Shown one piece after another: positions 32,766 to 44,374 of a DNA stretch of 64,000 nucleotides. Within the stretch, counting starts at the first letter, position 1. Each line of letters starts with the position of its first letter. The stretch is from assembly GCF_002575655.3 (NCBI RefSeq), contig NC_053035.3:381587792-381651791 (forward strand), given 5' to 3'. The stretch is from Aegilops tauschii subsp. strangulata (lineage: Eukaryota > Streptophyta > Magnoliopsida > Poales > Poaceae). The notes under the pieces are model-generated. The model had not been told where the DNA came from. It was given only the letters and a program-made list of their open reading frames with translations, and did not search any database. Both the position numbers and the translations under genes were made by a program.

Positions 32766-33250
32766 ATTCCAGTTATATGGTACTCAATGTATGATCAATC
32801 GACTGTTTTAAGTGAATGATGAAAGATTTCGACAGATAAGTGGTACTCCAAATCTGAAGTCCAGAATACCCGAACACGCCGCCGGGATTCTTGTGTCACC
32901 TCACGCGCAGCGTGTTGTCACGTCAATTTAATGTGTGGACATGATGAATACTTTGACCGACGTATACTAGTACTGCTATTGTACTACTTACTAGTCGTAT
33001 TTAGTGTCACATTTTAACCATAGGTTTAACTAACAAGTACGCACTTGAAGCCTAAGTGATATATATATATATATATACTGCACAACATCTCCATCATCAT
33101 TATCAGTACATCCTGCGCAGGTGAGTTAGGATGCACTTGATCCCAGAAAGGTATTTATCCTTCAAACCAGAGGAGTGCTTCAAACTAACAACAGTACATA
33201 ATATCCAACAAAAGAGGGTCGTGCTACAGCAGCAGAATACATGGCTCAGT
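32766..33250. other. Intergenic, with (TA)n microsatellite
   Basis: No coding feature seen. A short TA dinucleotide run lies at 33059-33077. Confidence 0.5.
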
Positions 33251-35104
33251 CTACATATCAGTACGAATCAAGTTGTGCATATTTGCTGTTGGCATAAACC
33301 ACATCGCCGCATGTCGGGTTTGCAAAAGCCATCCATCGCATGAAAGCTTGATGCCTTTCACACACTGAAGATTATCTGGCAACAAGCTGTGTCGACGAAT
33401 CTCTGGATATGGTGATTCATGAAACCCATTGTATGATGTGTAAACACAGCCCCCCCCCCTGGCGAATGGAAGTTGCATAGCACGGTACTGATCGCCGGTG
33501 ATATGATCGATGATTGGTTGGATGATCGGATAATTGAGCCCGAGGAACATGGAGTGGTTGCCGAGGCTGTAAACCCGCCTCCAGTTGAATACGCCTGGCC
33601 CAACGGAGCTGGGATCTTTCTCGAATACGAAGCAGCCATAGCCATCAATGTCACGAACTCCCTAGGCATTGTACTGCATGTGGTTTGATGAAATGGTTTG
33701 GTCAATTTGGTATGTGCAAATGAGCATCAAATGACCACCGTCAGCTGAACAAGCAATAAACCACCACCCATCGGCTGGTATGATTCCAGGTCCTGGAATG
33801 ATGAAGGCCAGCGCATTTGCGTCTGCTGCAACAATTCAAATTGGAGACCAAAAGGACAAAAATAAACAATCATGTTCAGAGTATGTGTGGAATTAAGATT
33901 ATTATAACAGTGACACATATCATAGACAGAGAATTGCAATGCCATGGTCATAATCATACCCCAAGTTAAAAAAATAAGCCAATGGCTTTCATATTCTAGC
34001 AATGTATCATGGTTCAAACATCATGTAACAATGAGAGGAAAACAGATATGACAGGGCCTACTCATATTCTACCATAGCACTTACTACATTTATCATATCA
34101 ACTCTAAGCAATAACATGCGTTGTTATAAAAATCCTGGAAATGAGAGTAACATATAGCAATCATGAGGTTATACTCATAATATCTATTCTAGCAATCATT
34201 AGATATGAATTGTTCTCATATCAACTCTAACAATAACATGTGTGGTCATAAAAATCTAGGAAATGAGAGGAACATATAGCAATGATGTGGTTATAGACAT
34301 ACTATATATTCTAAATTTTTAACAATGAACAGGCAGTCGTATTCTTAAGGTAAAGATGAGATGAGATAGAACAATTACACGAAGATAGATTCCACAAGTA
34401 TAGGCAGCCAATCTGTGCGTCGACCGCATAAACGATGCCATCGTGCACTATAGCATCAGACAGAATTGTTGGGTGAAGAGGATCGACGATGAGCCATAAC
34501 CATGTATGGCGATCGGATTCCAGATAGACTAATCCCATGTTGAACACGGCAATGAGCTTGTAATCCATGTAGTCTTCTGATGGCATGGGCACTTCGCAGA
34601 TTACAACCTTCAGCAAACAGAGGTCGAGCCAAAAGCTCGACGCGTCTCGTGCGTAGTAGGCAGGAGTGTACGGCGGGCCGCGAGGCTCAATGGCGGCGGT
34701 ATCCAAAGATGGAAGGGTGATCTCTCGCTGGGTGTAGATATCCACGAGACGCCACGGACTACCGGATTGGTGGATGAGGACGATCCAGTTGGCCTTCATG
34801 CCCGCCCAGTAGTGGCCGCGCATGAAGGACAGGTGGACGGGTAGTGGTAGCATGTCGAGGGGCACCATAGCAACCTCCGTAGGATCGTCAAGTCGGTGTC
34901 TGGGCCACCTGCGAGGATCGGGCATCAGCAAGCAGGGTGTCTTGAAAAGAGCCGGCCGGTTGCAGACGAGTAGACGGTACAAAGACACCGAGCATGCGGC
35001 CAGACGGACGATACTGAGTAGGTCCATACGATTACAGATCTGCTCCAAGAGAACATCGGGGAGGGAATTCCAATAAGGCTCTGCGTGTCAGTCGGTTCTG
35101 CCAT
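33251..35104 (-). pseudogene. F-box/DUF295 protein gene, first copy, two exons, broken
   Basis: Read on the minus strand: an ATG at 35104 starts a short frame, but the F-box (WNSLPDVLLEQICNRMDLLS) is in another frame, so a frame break lies near 35073. From there the frame is open to 34379 and covers the F-box and most of a DUF295 (KIB1-4 beta-propeller) domain, with YKLIAVFNMGLVY and AIVHDGIVYAVD. A GT donor at 34378 and an AG acceptor before 33825 join in phase over an intron of 553 bp. Exon 2 encodes ADGWWFIACSADGGHLMLI, then a TAG stop at 33664-33662, then GYGCFVFEKD, RRVYSLGNHSMFLGLNYPI and a natural end at 33251. F-box proteins of this class are substrate adaptors of SCF ubiquitin ligases. 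Two lesions make it a pseudogene or a truncated gene. A related copy lies 3 kb further on. Confidence 0.8.
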
Positions 35105-37165
35105 TGGGGTTTTCGGTGCCTGCTAGCCAGCGGAGAAGTGGATTCGGGCGGGCGAGCGAAGAAGCTTCTCCTCGTGTGGCCGAGCAGTGAGCGGGGGGAT
35201 ATGGTACGCGCGAGCTACCAAGGAAGATAGCGCGGGCGGGCGAGCAGTGAGCGGGGGGAAATGGTGTGCGGCCGACGATGGGGAAGAGAGGAGGAAGAAG
35301 AAGAGAGGAGGAAGAAGAGTGGAAGACGGGGAAGAGAGTCCATTAAATCTCAATTCTACTACTACTACCAGGATATACCGTCCTTCGGAGTGTAAATAGG
35401 TACACCGATGACATGTGGGTCTACCACAAGAGGGCCCATATGTCAGTTAATGGAGGACAAAAGCGTGCTCTACTGGCAAACATGATGGTAGTACTAGGTA
35501 AGGCTGATTTAGTAACACCAACACGTTGGTTCAGTTTATTAATTAAGTGTCCCATCTGCTGTAGCGTGTATTGTCACTTCACTGCGAAGACTAGTTGAAT
35601 AGTTCTCTCTGACCGAGATGGGGAATAATGGATTGCAAAGACTTCCTTTTTACATTATCCCTATGCCTCTACGCTCACTTCACTCATTTTGCTCCGTACG
35701 TAGTCACTTGTTGAAATCTCTAGAAAGACAATACTCCGTATTTGGGAACAGAGGGAGGATTTTACTCCGTATTTGAGAACAGAGGGAGGATTTTACTCCG
35801 TATTTGGGAACAGAGGGAGTATCGCCATATGGAGGGAACAGAGGAAGCTTGAAATATGAACATGTCAATGGGAGGGAGTAAGCCCCATGCATGCATGCAA
35901 CATGCAACACTCACACGTACACATGGACGCACGCAACACTCACACACCCATGCGGCACACAGCACACGACGCAACACACACGCTCACGCTCAAGTGCTCA
36001 ACCTACTCCCTACGTCCGTGAAAGACTGTACATTTAGAGATCTACACATTGACCAGGGCATAATTAACGCCCAAAAGTAGCAAATGTATGTGTGCATGCG
36101 ACCATTGAGAGAAGAAGATTAAATGAAGGTCGTTGCATGCTGCAATTAAGGATAGACATGTAGCCTATACCTAGAGCACAAGTTTGTGCATTAGTCAATC
36201 AATATCGATTTAGATTAAAGGCTAAATGCATTGGAAGTGTAGATGTACTACACTCTTTGTTTTTTAGCTGATTTCTTTGCTCTGCCAACTGACAGGTGGG
36301 ACCCAGAAACCAGGTGACAATTTAACCAGTCAACAAAGTGCCACGTCGACTATGTGGTCGGTCAGTAGGGTGCAATACGGTGCTCTACGATGAGCTAGTG
36401 ATCGTATAATCACCGCAAAACTATATATAGTGACTGTAAAGAGCATATTGTTACATACGTTGACCGCCAGTGTATTTTTCTCGTTTCAAATTAAGCCATA
36501 TTAACCGGAAAGGTCGCAGTATGGACTAGTACTAGTACTGCTTTGATGTGTCCCGTCAACTCGCCGAACAAAGAGAAGCTTGCTTACTACGCCTCTCCCT
36601 CGCCCACGCGTGCGGTGGTTCGCAGGACGAGGATAGGGTTTTGACTACAGCGCCCTCTCCCTCTCCCTCGGCCTCGCCCTTGCGGTGGACGTGCAACAGT
36701 TCAATCGGTGTTAGATTGCCAGAAGCATAATGTACTGTAGTATCATCATTGTTGGACCTTCCGAAGAGGCGAAGAGCCAAGTGCAAGGTTCACATGAGTA
36801 CGAACTGTTGAACCTCCCGAAGAGGCAAAGAGCCAAGCGCAAGGTTTTATAGGAGTTGTCGTCCTAGTAGGAGCGTACTACAACTATAGCGAACGATGCT
36901 ACTGTATGATGCCGCCACGTCACGTATATCCAAAGCTGTGCCGCCTTTTTTTTCTCAAAGAGCGTGTTGGAGCCCGTGCAACAACCACACAAGTTGCACG
37001 TACACATAACACATTTACTAGTAATAAATTCTAAAGGACAAATGCCAGTATGCCACACAAGTTCATCTCCAATTCATCTGATAAATTTGTGCACGACCAG
37101 TCTACATATATTCACAGCGCTACCGTTCACAATTTACCGTACTCCACTTACACGTTATAGATGGG
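35105..37165. other. Spacer between F-box copies, with short tandem repeats
   Basis: 35187-35265 has two copies of a CGAGCAGTGAGCGGGGG unit. At about 35732-35820 a unit TACTCCGTATTTGGGAACAG occurs three times at about 36-bp spacing. 35880-35990 is rich in CACAC/CATGCA. At 36749-36850 a segment CC(T/C)(T/C)CCGAAGAGGC-AAGAGCCAAG occurs twice, about 59 bp apart. The motif ACTAGTAC is frequent. No gene seen. Confidence 0.5.
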
Positions 37166-38948
37166 CTACATGTCCTCCTCCAGGTTCCAGTCCCAGGTGT
37201 TCTTCACGGATGGCACGATCCATAGCGGTGGGCAACAGGAATCAATGTCGCATCTTTCTAGTCCGGTTCCACACGATGGAGACTCATCCAAGCTGAAGCG
37301 ACATAAATCAGGGATAGTGTGTCCCAGCATGTCGTTCATCTGGCGTGCGCACTGAAGACACAACCATGCTTCATGAACGGCAGGCCTTCCATGTCATGCA
37401 CGGAAGGTGGCATCCGCTTCACAATGGGGTAGTTGTCCCCAATGAAAAGCAAGTACTCTCTATGAGTGTTCCTCGGCACCCACGTAGCATCACGGGGGTC
37501 GAACTCGGCGTCGTTCATCTGGTACACTCGGCATCTCAGATCTGGACACATGGTGACGTACATAGTCAAGGTCCATGCATAATAATGTCGTGCTCAAATA
37601 TGGCGGTCAGTAATACTATGCAGCAAATAGTACTACTCCGGTATAGAGGAAGTAAAATAACCAGCTTATTATATATAGCCACTCTTGGCTACATGGATGA
37701 GATAGTAAGACATGGAAAAACAAAAATGGTGGCAGCTAGTGGGTTCAAGTCTTCAAGGGCCTAGCTAGCTATATGCGTCCTCCAAGGTAAAAAGTACTCC
37801 TACTAGTACGTAAGTAGAGTACTAGTACAACAATGAAAGAGAAGGTGAGAGGGTTAAAAAATGGAATACCTGGGTAGATGGTGACGGTCCGATCGTGGTA
37901 GATTGTGTGACATGTTGCACATCAGTGGTACCATGGGTAACAACTGCTAAGATAGTTGATCCCAATATGCCAAAGTCAGCTACAAGGTTCTAGGTTAGAC
38001 CGAATCGCGGTTGCAAATGCACATCCAGGATCGGCGATCTTATTTTGATCGCGGGATGACTGGTCCCTGCAAAACAATGGAGTACCGTTAGGGATGCAAA
38101 TGATGGTTTGTGCATTCCGTTTGTAATCTCCCGTACCGTAGGATGGCAACCAGATGAAACAAGTCCCCTGGCTTGTCACCGCGAAGATGCGGCCTAGATG
38201 GCGCACGGCGTCTTCGAACGTGTAGGGGTACAAATCTGCCGCCGCCAGCATGCGCCAGCCTCTGCCATTACTGCCTCTTGCATTGATAGCAATCCATATG
38301 TCGAACACCGCGATGAGATAGTAATCGTCGTAGCCGTGTCGCTTTGTCGGCGGGTCCACAATTGCTATCTTCTTCAATCTCATGTAGGCATCATCATACA
38401 TATTCAAGCCCAGCCAGCCCGGAAGGCCGGTCCCAATGGTGGAGAAGGGGTCTACCGGAACGGCCACACTACTGTGGATGTTGTGCAAAATGATGGTGGT
38501 ATCCGGCCGGAGGTATGCAAGCCAATCTTCATTGGCACTGACCCAGACCTATATATAAGACGGTGGGCAGCGGAGAAATTACGGGATGGAAATGGAATAA
38601 CTAAGTACTACATGATCAAACTCCATTACTGACCTGCTCATCGGACAAAATCCGACTACCTATCAATGTCGGCAACTCTAGCGGAGTCAACATGCAACCA
38701 TGGCCAGGGAGCGGTGGACTGTTCGAAGGATTGTCCCATAGAAGAACCTTCTCCTCGAGGACGCATGGAAGACCAACAAGCATGGCCTTTTCCCAAGCCA
38801 TTTTAAGCACCGTCTTGAAAAAGTTGGTGCAAGAAGCACCGAGTCTTGCGGCGGTGAGGACGTCAGAGCGGCGTGCGATTTCTCCCAGAGGATCGTCGTC
38901 CAAGGTCTCCCAGCCCCGACGAGGAGGAGAACTGCCTGGCGAATCCAT
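37166..38948 (-). pseudogene. F-box/DUF295 protein gene, second copy, four exons, broken
   Basis: Exon 1 (38948-38634) starts MDSPGSSPPRRGWETL and contains an F-box-like segment. Exon 2 (38548-38137) joins in phase (donor GTCAGT, acceptor TATATAG) and gives VWVSANEDWLAYLRPDTTI and DDYYLIAVFDIWIAINARG, a DUF295 signature matching YKLIAVF in the other copy. Exon 3 (about 38066-37870) is decayed: it needs a frame change and has stops, but TIYHDRTVTIYP is recognisable before the donor. Exon 4 (37541-37166) gives LRCRVYQMND, LLFIGDNYPI and LWIVPSVKNTWDW, with one frame break near 37345. The two F-box copies share domain order, strand and at least one intron position, so they arose by an old tandem duplication, before or after capture. 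Confidence 0.75.
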
Positions 38949-40413
38949 GGGAGCAGCGACGAACTGCCTTCTCTTTGGGGGGAGGGGAACTGGCGAGGAG
39001 GAGATAAGAGCGTAGTAACCGCAGGGCCTCGTCCCTTCCAACTGTAGATCGTTCCTTAGCGAAGGGGTGAGGCTATTATTTACTACTAGTACTAGCATTA
39101 TGGGATGTTATGGGATTGCACTATACTGTAAATAATAGCACTAGTAAGAAATTTTTGGCACTAGCTAGTAGTTTTTGGCATGGATTAAGAAATTTTGGGT
39201 ATGTTTTTGCTATTTTTTGTACACGCCAACTTGTGTCAAAAAATGTCTTACATTATGTGACGGAGGAGTACGTACTCGTACTGTACCAGTACTAGTACTA
39301 CTTTCTCAACTAGTAGTGCGATGTACTGTACTTCTAGTATAGTGCACCAGTTTTGAACTCTTGAATCTCAGGGCCAAGGAGCTACAGTTGGAAGTGGAGG
39401 GTACTACTGTTCTCTAGAACCATCGCTGTACTATCAATGCAGGGAAAGTACACCTGCGTAGTGGCCTAGTGGGTACTCTTGGTGCTCTATTCAGCTGCTC
39501 CTCTCACGTAGCTGGCCTACTCAGCCGCTCCTCTCACGCACACACTAGCAGCCTGTTTATCAGCGACGGTTACTGCGGGGGCAGAACATTTGAGTTATTT
39601 GATACAGCGAGACTAGGCTTTTCGCTTCCATATGTGGAGGTGTAATGGATCTAGTCGAACTTTGTTAGTAGTTCCTACTTTATGAATGAGATGAAGCAAA
39701 GGTTTTGCCTCCGTTTCATAAAAAACACGTCAAGAGGAATTTCTTTTAAAGTAGATCCGATAACGCAGTGAAGTCCATGCGTGCAATGCCACAAGCTACA
39801 GAGTAGTAGAACACTTTACGTACAGAGCCATATTGCACAGTTCCCAATGCCCCGCCAGGCTTTTCCGGCTCCTCGGGCTTAATTGGGAGGCGCTAGTTTA
39901 AATATGCTACTAGCTGATTAGGAAGCTGCAAGCGAGGTGCGGCTAGGGCGAGCACGCGAGCCATGAGATGCTGGGAAGGAAAACCCGTTCATGTGGCTAG
40001 GCTATCCAGTGCACCTAGATTGTGGTGCCGCACGTCCGTTTGACTTCAAAACTCAAACTACCCGTGTAAAATATTGGCTCGCAGCAAAGTTACTATTTAA
40101 AAAAAGGCCGTCGTGCGTTCGGCCGGGATCGAACCCACAAAACGAGGTATACACTCCCGCGACCACTAGTAGTACTCGTTGGAGTACAACGCAACCTAGA
40201 ATCGCCTTTTGTCGCTAATAGTACATTGTTCCTTACAAAAAACCCCTAATAATGCAAGAAACCACTAATAATGCCAAGAAACTACTACCACTTGCATACG
40301 TGGCAGACTTAAGATAAGGCTACCTTATCAACCATTGTACATGCTCTTACCAACCAGCCCTACCAAGAAACGACTACTCTACAAAGTACCGTTATAGGCA
40401 CGTTTCAACCCAT
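38949..40413. other. Spacer with one copy of a 58-bp repeat and a tRNA-like B-box
   Basis: 39166-39223 is the first copy of a 58-bp repeat (second at 41213-41270). The minus strand at 40136-40125 reads GGGTTCGATCCC, a perfect Pol III B-box (T-arm) sequence followed by an A/T run, but I could not fold a full tRNA or define a SINE around it. No gene seen. Confidence 0.5.
39166..39223 (+). repeat. 58-bp direct repeat, copy 1
   Basis: Identical to 41213-41270 except for one base (GGCATGG against GGCGTGG); the two copies lie 2047 bp apart. Confidence 0.9.
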
Positions 40414-40528
40414 GGCCCTGTTTGGATACATTTGTTGTCAATCTAACCCTGCCATCCAAACACCACTTTGGTTAGAGTTAGTTCAGGGTTAGAATCTAAC
40501 CTCTGACTTAGAGTATCCAAACAGGGCC
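40414..40528. mobile_element. 115-bp MITE with 16-bp perfect terminal inverted repeats
   Basis: The left end is GGCCCTGTTTGGATAC and the right end is its exact inverse complement. A CAT trinucleotide flanks each side (40411-40413, 40529-40531). The GGCCCTGTTTGG terminus is frequent among grass MITEs of the Harbinger/hAT types; three flanking bases support Harbinger slightly, though CAT is not the usual TWA. Confidence 0.8.
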
Positions 40529-42560
40529 CATGTCGCCCATTAAGTCAACGCCTTCTATTCGACCGGGCGTTATGACTTGTGGGACCTACATGTCAGTCTG
40601 CACAAAAATCCCCGAGTGACCTCCTACCTCTGGCCCGTCCACCTAGTCACCCTCGGCCATGGGACGCAGCTACCGCCGCTGGCAGAAGGCGAGGTCAAAA
40701 CCGCCGGCGGTGTGGAGCCCATCTTGCGGCAGCCTGGATGTCAGCTCCGTCCGGCGCTCACAGCCGCTAGCTAGCCAAAATAGCTCCGTCCAGCTGCTTG
40801 TCTGCAAGGTTTGCTAGCTAGATTGGCACGGCAGCGCAGTGGCTTGCTCGCGCGCGCCGCGCTAAGGCCAGCCATCTGGCTCGAGCGAAGGCCAGCGCGG
40901 CGGCTTGCTCGCTCGTGAGTCACGCTCGGGCCAGCCTGCCAACCCGTGCAGAGGCCAGCGCGGCGTCCGGCCCGTCCGGCGAAGCGGCGGCTAACTCGTC
41001 ATCACCGGAGCCACCGATGAACACGCATCAGTACTGTTTGAAGTAATGTTCAGGAAAAATAATGATTTGAGGGTGAATAACAGGATAGAAGGTCAGATGT
41101 GGGTCCCTCGTGTCAACGGTCAAGCAAAATGTGTTGGTTTAAGCTGCCTCGTCAGCACGGACGTGTGGGCCAACCCTGTCATAAATGGGTTTAAACTAAC
41201 CTAATCGGTAGGTAGTAGTTTTTGGCGTGGATTAAGAAATTTTGGGTATGTTTTTGCTATTTTTTGTACAATAGATTCTTCCTAGGGCTGGTTGAAAGTG
41301 GTAGTTTTTTGTTAAATACTCTACATATTGTAAGTAGGAGTGAAAGTTAAGCTTTGGAACCCAATAAGAAAGGCTAGTTACATAGTGCATATGTGTACAT
41401 GATTGAAAGTAAATATCAACCATGAGTGACTAATATCTTGATGGAAAACTCGAAACTATGGAATACTAGGGAAAAAATTGCATGGTTGAAAATACTAGCA
41501 ATGTTCATGTCCGTTGCAACGAATCATAATTAGAATAATACTAATTCACAAACTTGATACAAAACACTCTAATTTTGATATACATATATCACTAGAGATA
41601 TATTATGTTTCAATTAGAATATATTCCTTGGGCTGTTTTGGTGAGGTCAGGGAGGGACGTGGTTGGTTTTAAGATACTAATTATGGGTTTTTCTGCAAAT
41701 TGGTAGACAAGTGGGATGTTGGTGAGAAAATGCAACAACTTACCTCACAGTCGTTAGATGTAGATCTAATGGTCACAAACGACGGATGGCAGACACACCA
41801 TCATCACCAACTTAGTCTTCTGTAGGAGTACTAGCAAGATCCGTGCATTGCACGGAACATCAAGATGCATTTTTTTATAAAAACACTCGTTGTGATTGAC
41901 CCATGTGGGAGTAATCCCATGTGTAAAAACTAATGATATCTCAATAAATAGGAGATAAGGTGAAGAGGAGTCGGGCGTGGTGCTGATTGGTGGTCGGACT
42001 GAGCGGAGGCATGGGGATTGACGACGCCGGCAGCGGCCACCAGGCCAGTTTGTTCCAGAGGCTTCCTTTCTTAATTGCTCAACAATGAGGTTGTTGGAGA
42101 TAAGGATGAACGAGGGAAGGCCTTGTCTGCAAATGTGGAGAGGGGTGCGGGTATCTTTTAGTTTAATTTCCATCAGCCAGATATAGATCGGACGGTCTAT
42201 ATTGCAAGATGGCACGCGTACCATCACCACCAACTCGGTTTTTTATAAGAGAAGAAATATAAGTATGGAGATACAAACGTATTATCGATACTTGTTTCCG
42301 TAAACTAGCATCTACATTCTATTCAATGCCTCAGCGTGTGAGGCCTTAGCACAATGACTTCTCGACTGTGTAAAACAAAGGTTTTCCCGTCGCCGATAAG
42401 GAGGGGGTGACAGCGGTGTGCTTTTTGGCTTTCTCTAGTCCTAGTAGTCATACTAGGTGGTCTAATCATGTGTAGATTTATTCTTTTTCACGTCTCGTGT
42501 TCGCCGTACTGCCACGATTGTTGATGAATAGACGGTAAGTTATTCACGGGGAAACCCTTG
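40529..42560. other. Intergenic DNA, no gene seen
   Basis: 40800-41010 is GC-rich with repeated GGCCAGCGCGGCG segments. 41213-41270 is the second copy of the 58-bp repeat. TACTAGCAA followed by a CGTTGCAACG or CATTGCACGG type segment occurs at about 41495 and 41829, a form often seen at ends of grass DNA transposons; no pair could be defined. Confidence 0.45.
41213..41270 (+). repeat. 58-bp direct repeat, copy 2
   Basis: Second copy of the repeat at 39166-39223, same orientation, one mismatch. Confidence 0.9.
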
Positions 42561-43011
42561 TTGAGCGTGTTTGCGAGAGAGAGAGATAGTGTGCGTGTGT
42601 GATATGTCTAGAGACTGAGGCAATGATAACAGATTCTTTGTGTCTATGTGTGTGGAGGATAGAGAGAGACATGTACATGGGGCTTTGTGTTGTGTAACGT
42701 GGAGACACATATACATAATTAGAGAGTGAGTGTGTGAGATACACATGCGGACATGGGGAGAGATGAGGATCTAGATTAATGGGTGTTTGTGCGTGTCTGT
42801 GTGTGTTTGTGCGCGCGTTTGTGTGTGAGAGGGAGTGTGTGTATGTGGAGTAGAGAGACCACTAATGATGTAAACCTAGTATAAGGGAAGGGGAATGGTG
42901 TGACATGTGTAGTAGCGGGATAGCATGGGTGCGGGCGGGGGAGCAGACTATTTGGAAGAGACATCGAGTGTGTGTGGGAGAGGGGTGTGAGAGCGAGAGA
43001 GAGACCTAGCG

Positions 43012-43058
<47 letters not shown>

Positions 43059-43760
43059 GAGAGGGGGCGAGAGAGGGGGCGTTTGTGTCCATAAATGGTG
43101 TATAGATAGGGAGAGAATGTTGATGTTGTTTGAAATTTCCTATGTACGGAGACGCAAGGGAAGCAAGTCATCGTGTATGTGATAGGGACTTCATGAGAGA
43201 TCTAGAATAGATGGTGTAGAGAACAATGTGCGAGATCGAGAACGATGATACATTAGGGAGCTATGGAAAGAGTCACGACATATATGTATACAGGGAGGAT
43301 CTGGGGCGGGTCCGCATGTGGGAGAGATAGAAAGAGGAGAGTGGTGCACAAGGAGACAAAGTGTGCTTGTTTTATAGTGGGGTGGTGTGTGAGGTGAGTG
43401 TGTGAGAACCACATAACTAGGGAGATAGACGTTTGGGGGCGACGTTTTGTGTGTATGGGAAAGATACACTCTACATAGTGCGTGTGCTTGGGAAAGAGAG
43501 ATGCCGGGAGACCTAGCTAGAGAGTGGGGGAAGAGATGTGTGCATGCCCAAGAGACAAAGTGATAGAGACATATATTGGGGTCTGGACTTTAGAAGAGAG
43601 AGGGGTGTTAATGTGCTCGTGTGTTGGTGTTTGGGGGAGAGAACGACTTCTCTGTGTGTGTGTGGGGGGGGGGGGGGTTGGCTTCAGATAAAGAGTGAGG
43701 TGTCTATATTTGAGGGACTTTAGCGTAATTGAGATATACATGGTCAATAGTGTGTGCACT
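42560..43760. repeat. Long degenerate GA/GT-rich tract
   Basis: About 1.2 kb in which the plus strand is strongly depleted in C and built from GAGAGA and GTGTGT blocks, including an almost pure GA run at 43015-43053 and a G run at 43666-43677. Serine/threonine/histidine-rich ORFs on the minus strand are products of the repeats. An origin from microsatellite expansion and decay is likely. Confidence 0.85.
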
Positions 43761-44374
43761 CATGGTTGATCAATTTGTTTCATAGTTTGGACTATGAGAT
43801 AACGATACATTTGAACATGCGTGATATACCTTGAGTACCAGAATTACAAACGTAAGATTGGAATTTTGGAATTCCACTCCATCATTAGCTTTTGTAATTC
43901 ATTTAAATGGAGGTACATTTTTTAAGCTGGGATTTCGTGATTTCAAATTCATATATCAAACCTAGAGATATACACATACGGGCATGTTCAAACTTTATAA
44001 TCATCCACTTTATTCATACACATACACATTTTTGCTTTTGTCATCATATTTAGGATAAACACATTTGGAATTTCATTTGAATTGGACCGTATGATGGTAT
44101 TTGCTTGTAGTAGCTCAATGATCCATATTTGAATTGAATGGACAATCTAAGTTTCGAGTTGGAGACATTGATTTTCAAAACTTGCACTTTTTTTGCGTGC
44201 AAAACAAACAAATTCTCGGCCATGATATCATAGTCGGCCGTACAAGAGAAAAATATAATTTCAAGCGCCAAAAGCTTTCAAACTTCCCACTCACATCGAA
44301 ATATCTCGCGCCCGAAAGTTTAGCCCTGCGATATTCCTGTTTTACCCCTGCCACATGAACGGAAAAGGGCTGCT
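43761..44374. other. AT-rich DNA upstream of the first coiled-coil gene
   Basis: No coding feature; would contain the promoter of the gene that follows. No clear TATA box recognised. Confidence 0.4.

Noticed and set aside
40125..40136. tRNA gene on the minus strand suggested by GGGTTCGATCCC
   Set aside because: Only the T-arm/B-box is present; acceptor, D and anticodon arms could not be placed. Possibly debris of a tRNA-derived SINE.
41495..41860. A small DNA transposon bounded by two TACTAGCAA segments
   Set aside because: The two segments are in direct, not inverted, orientation and no target duplication was found.
42540..43759. Minus-strand ORFs rich in Ser, Leu, His and Thr
   Set aside because: Translation of GA/GT simple repeats.
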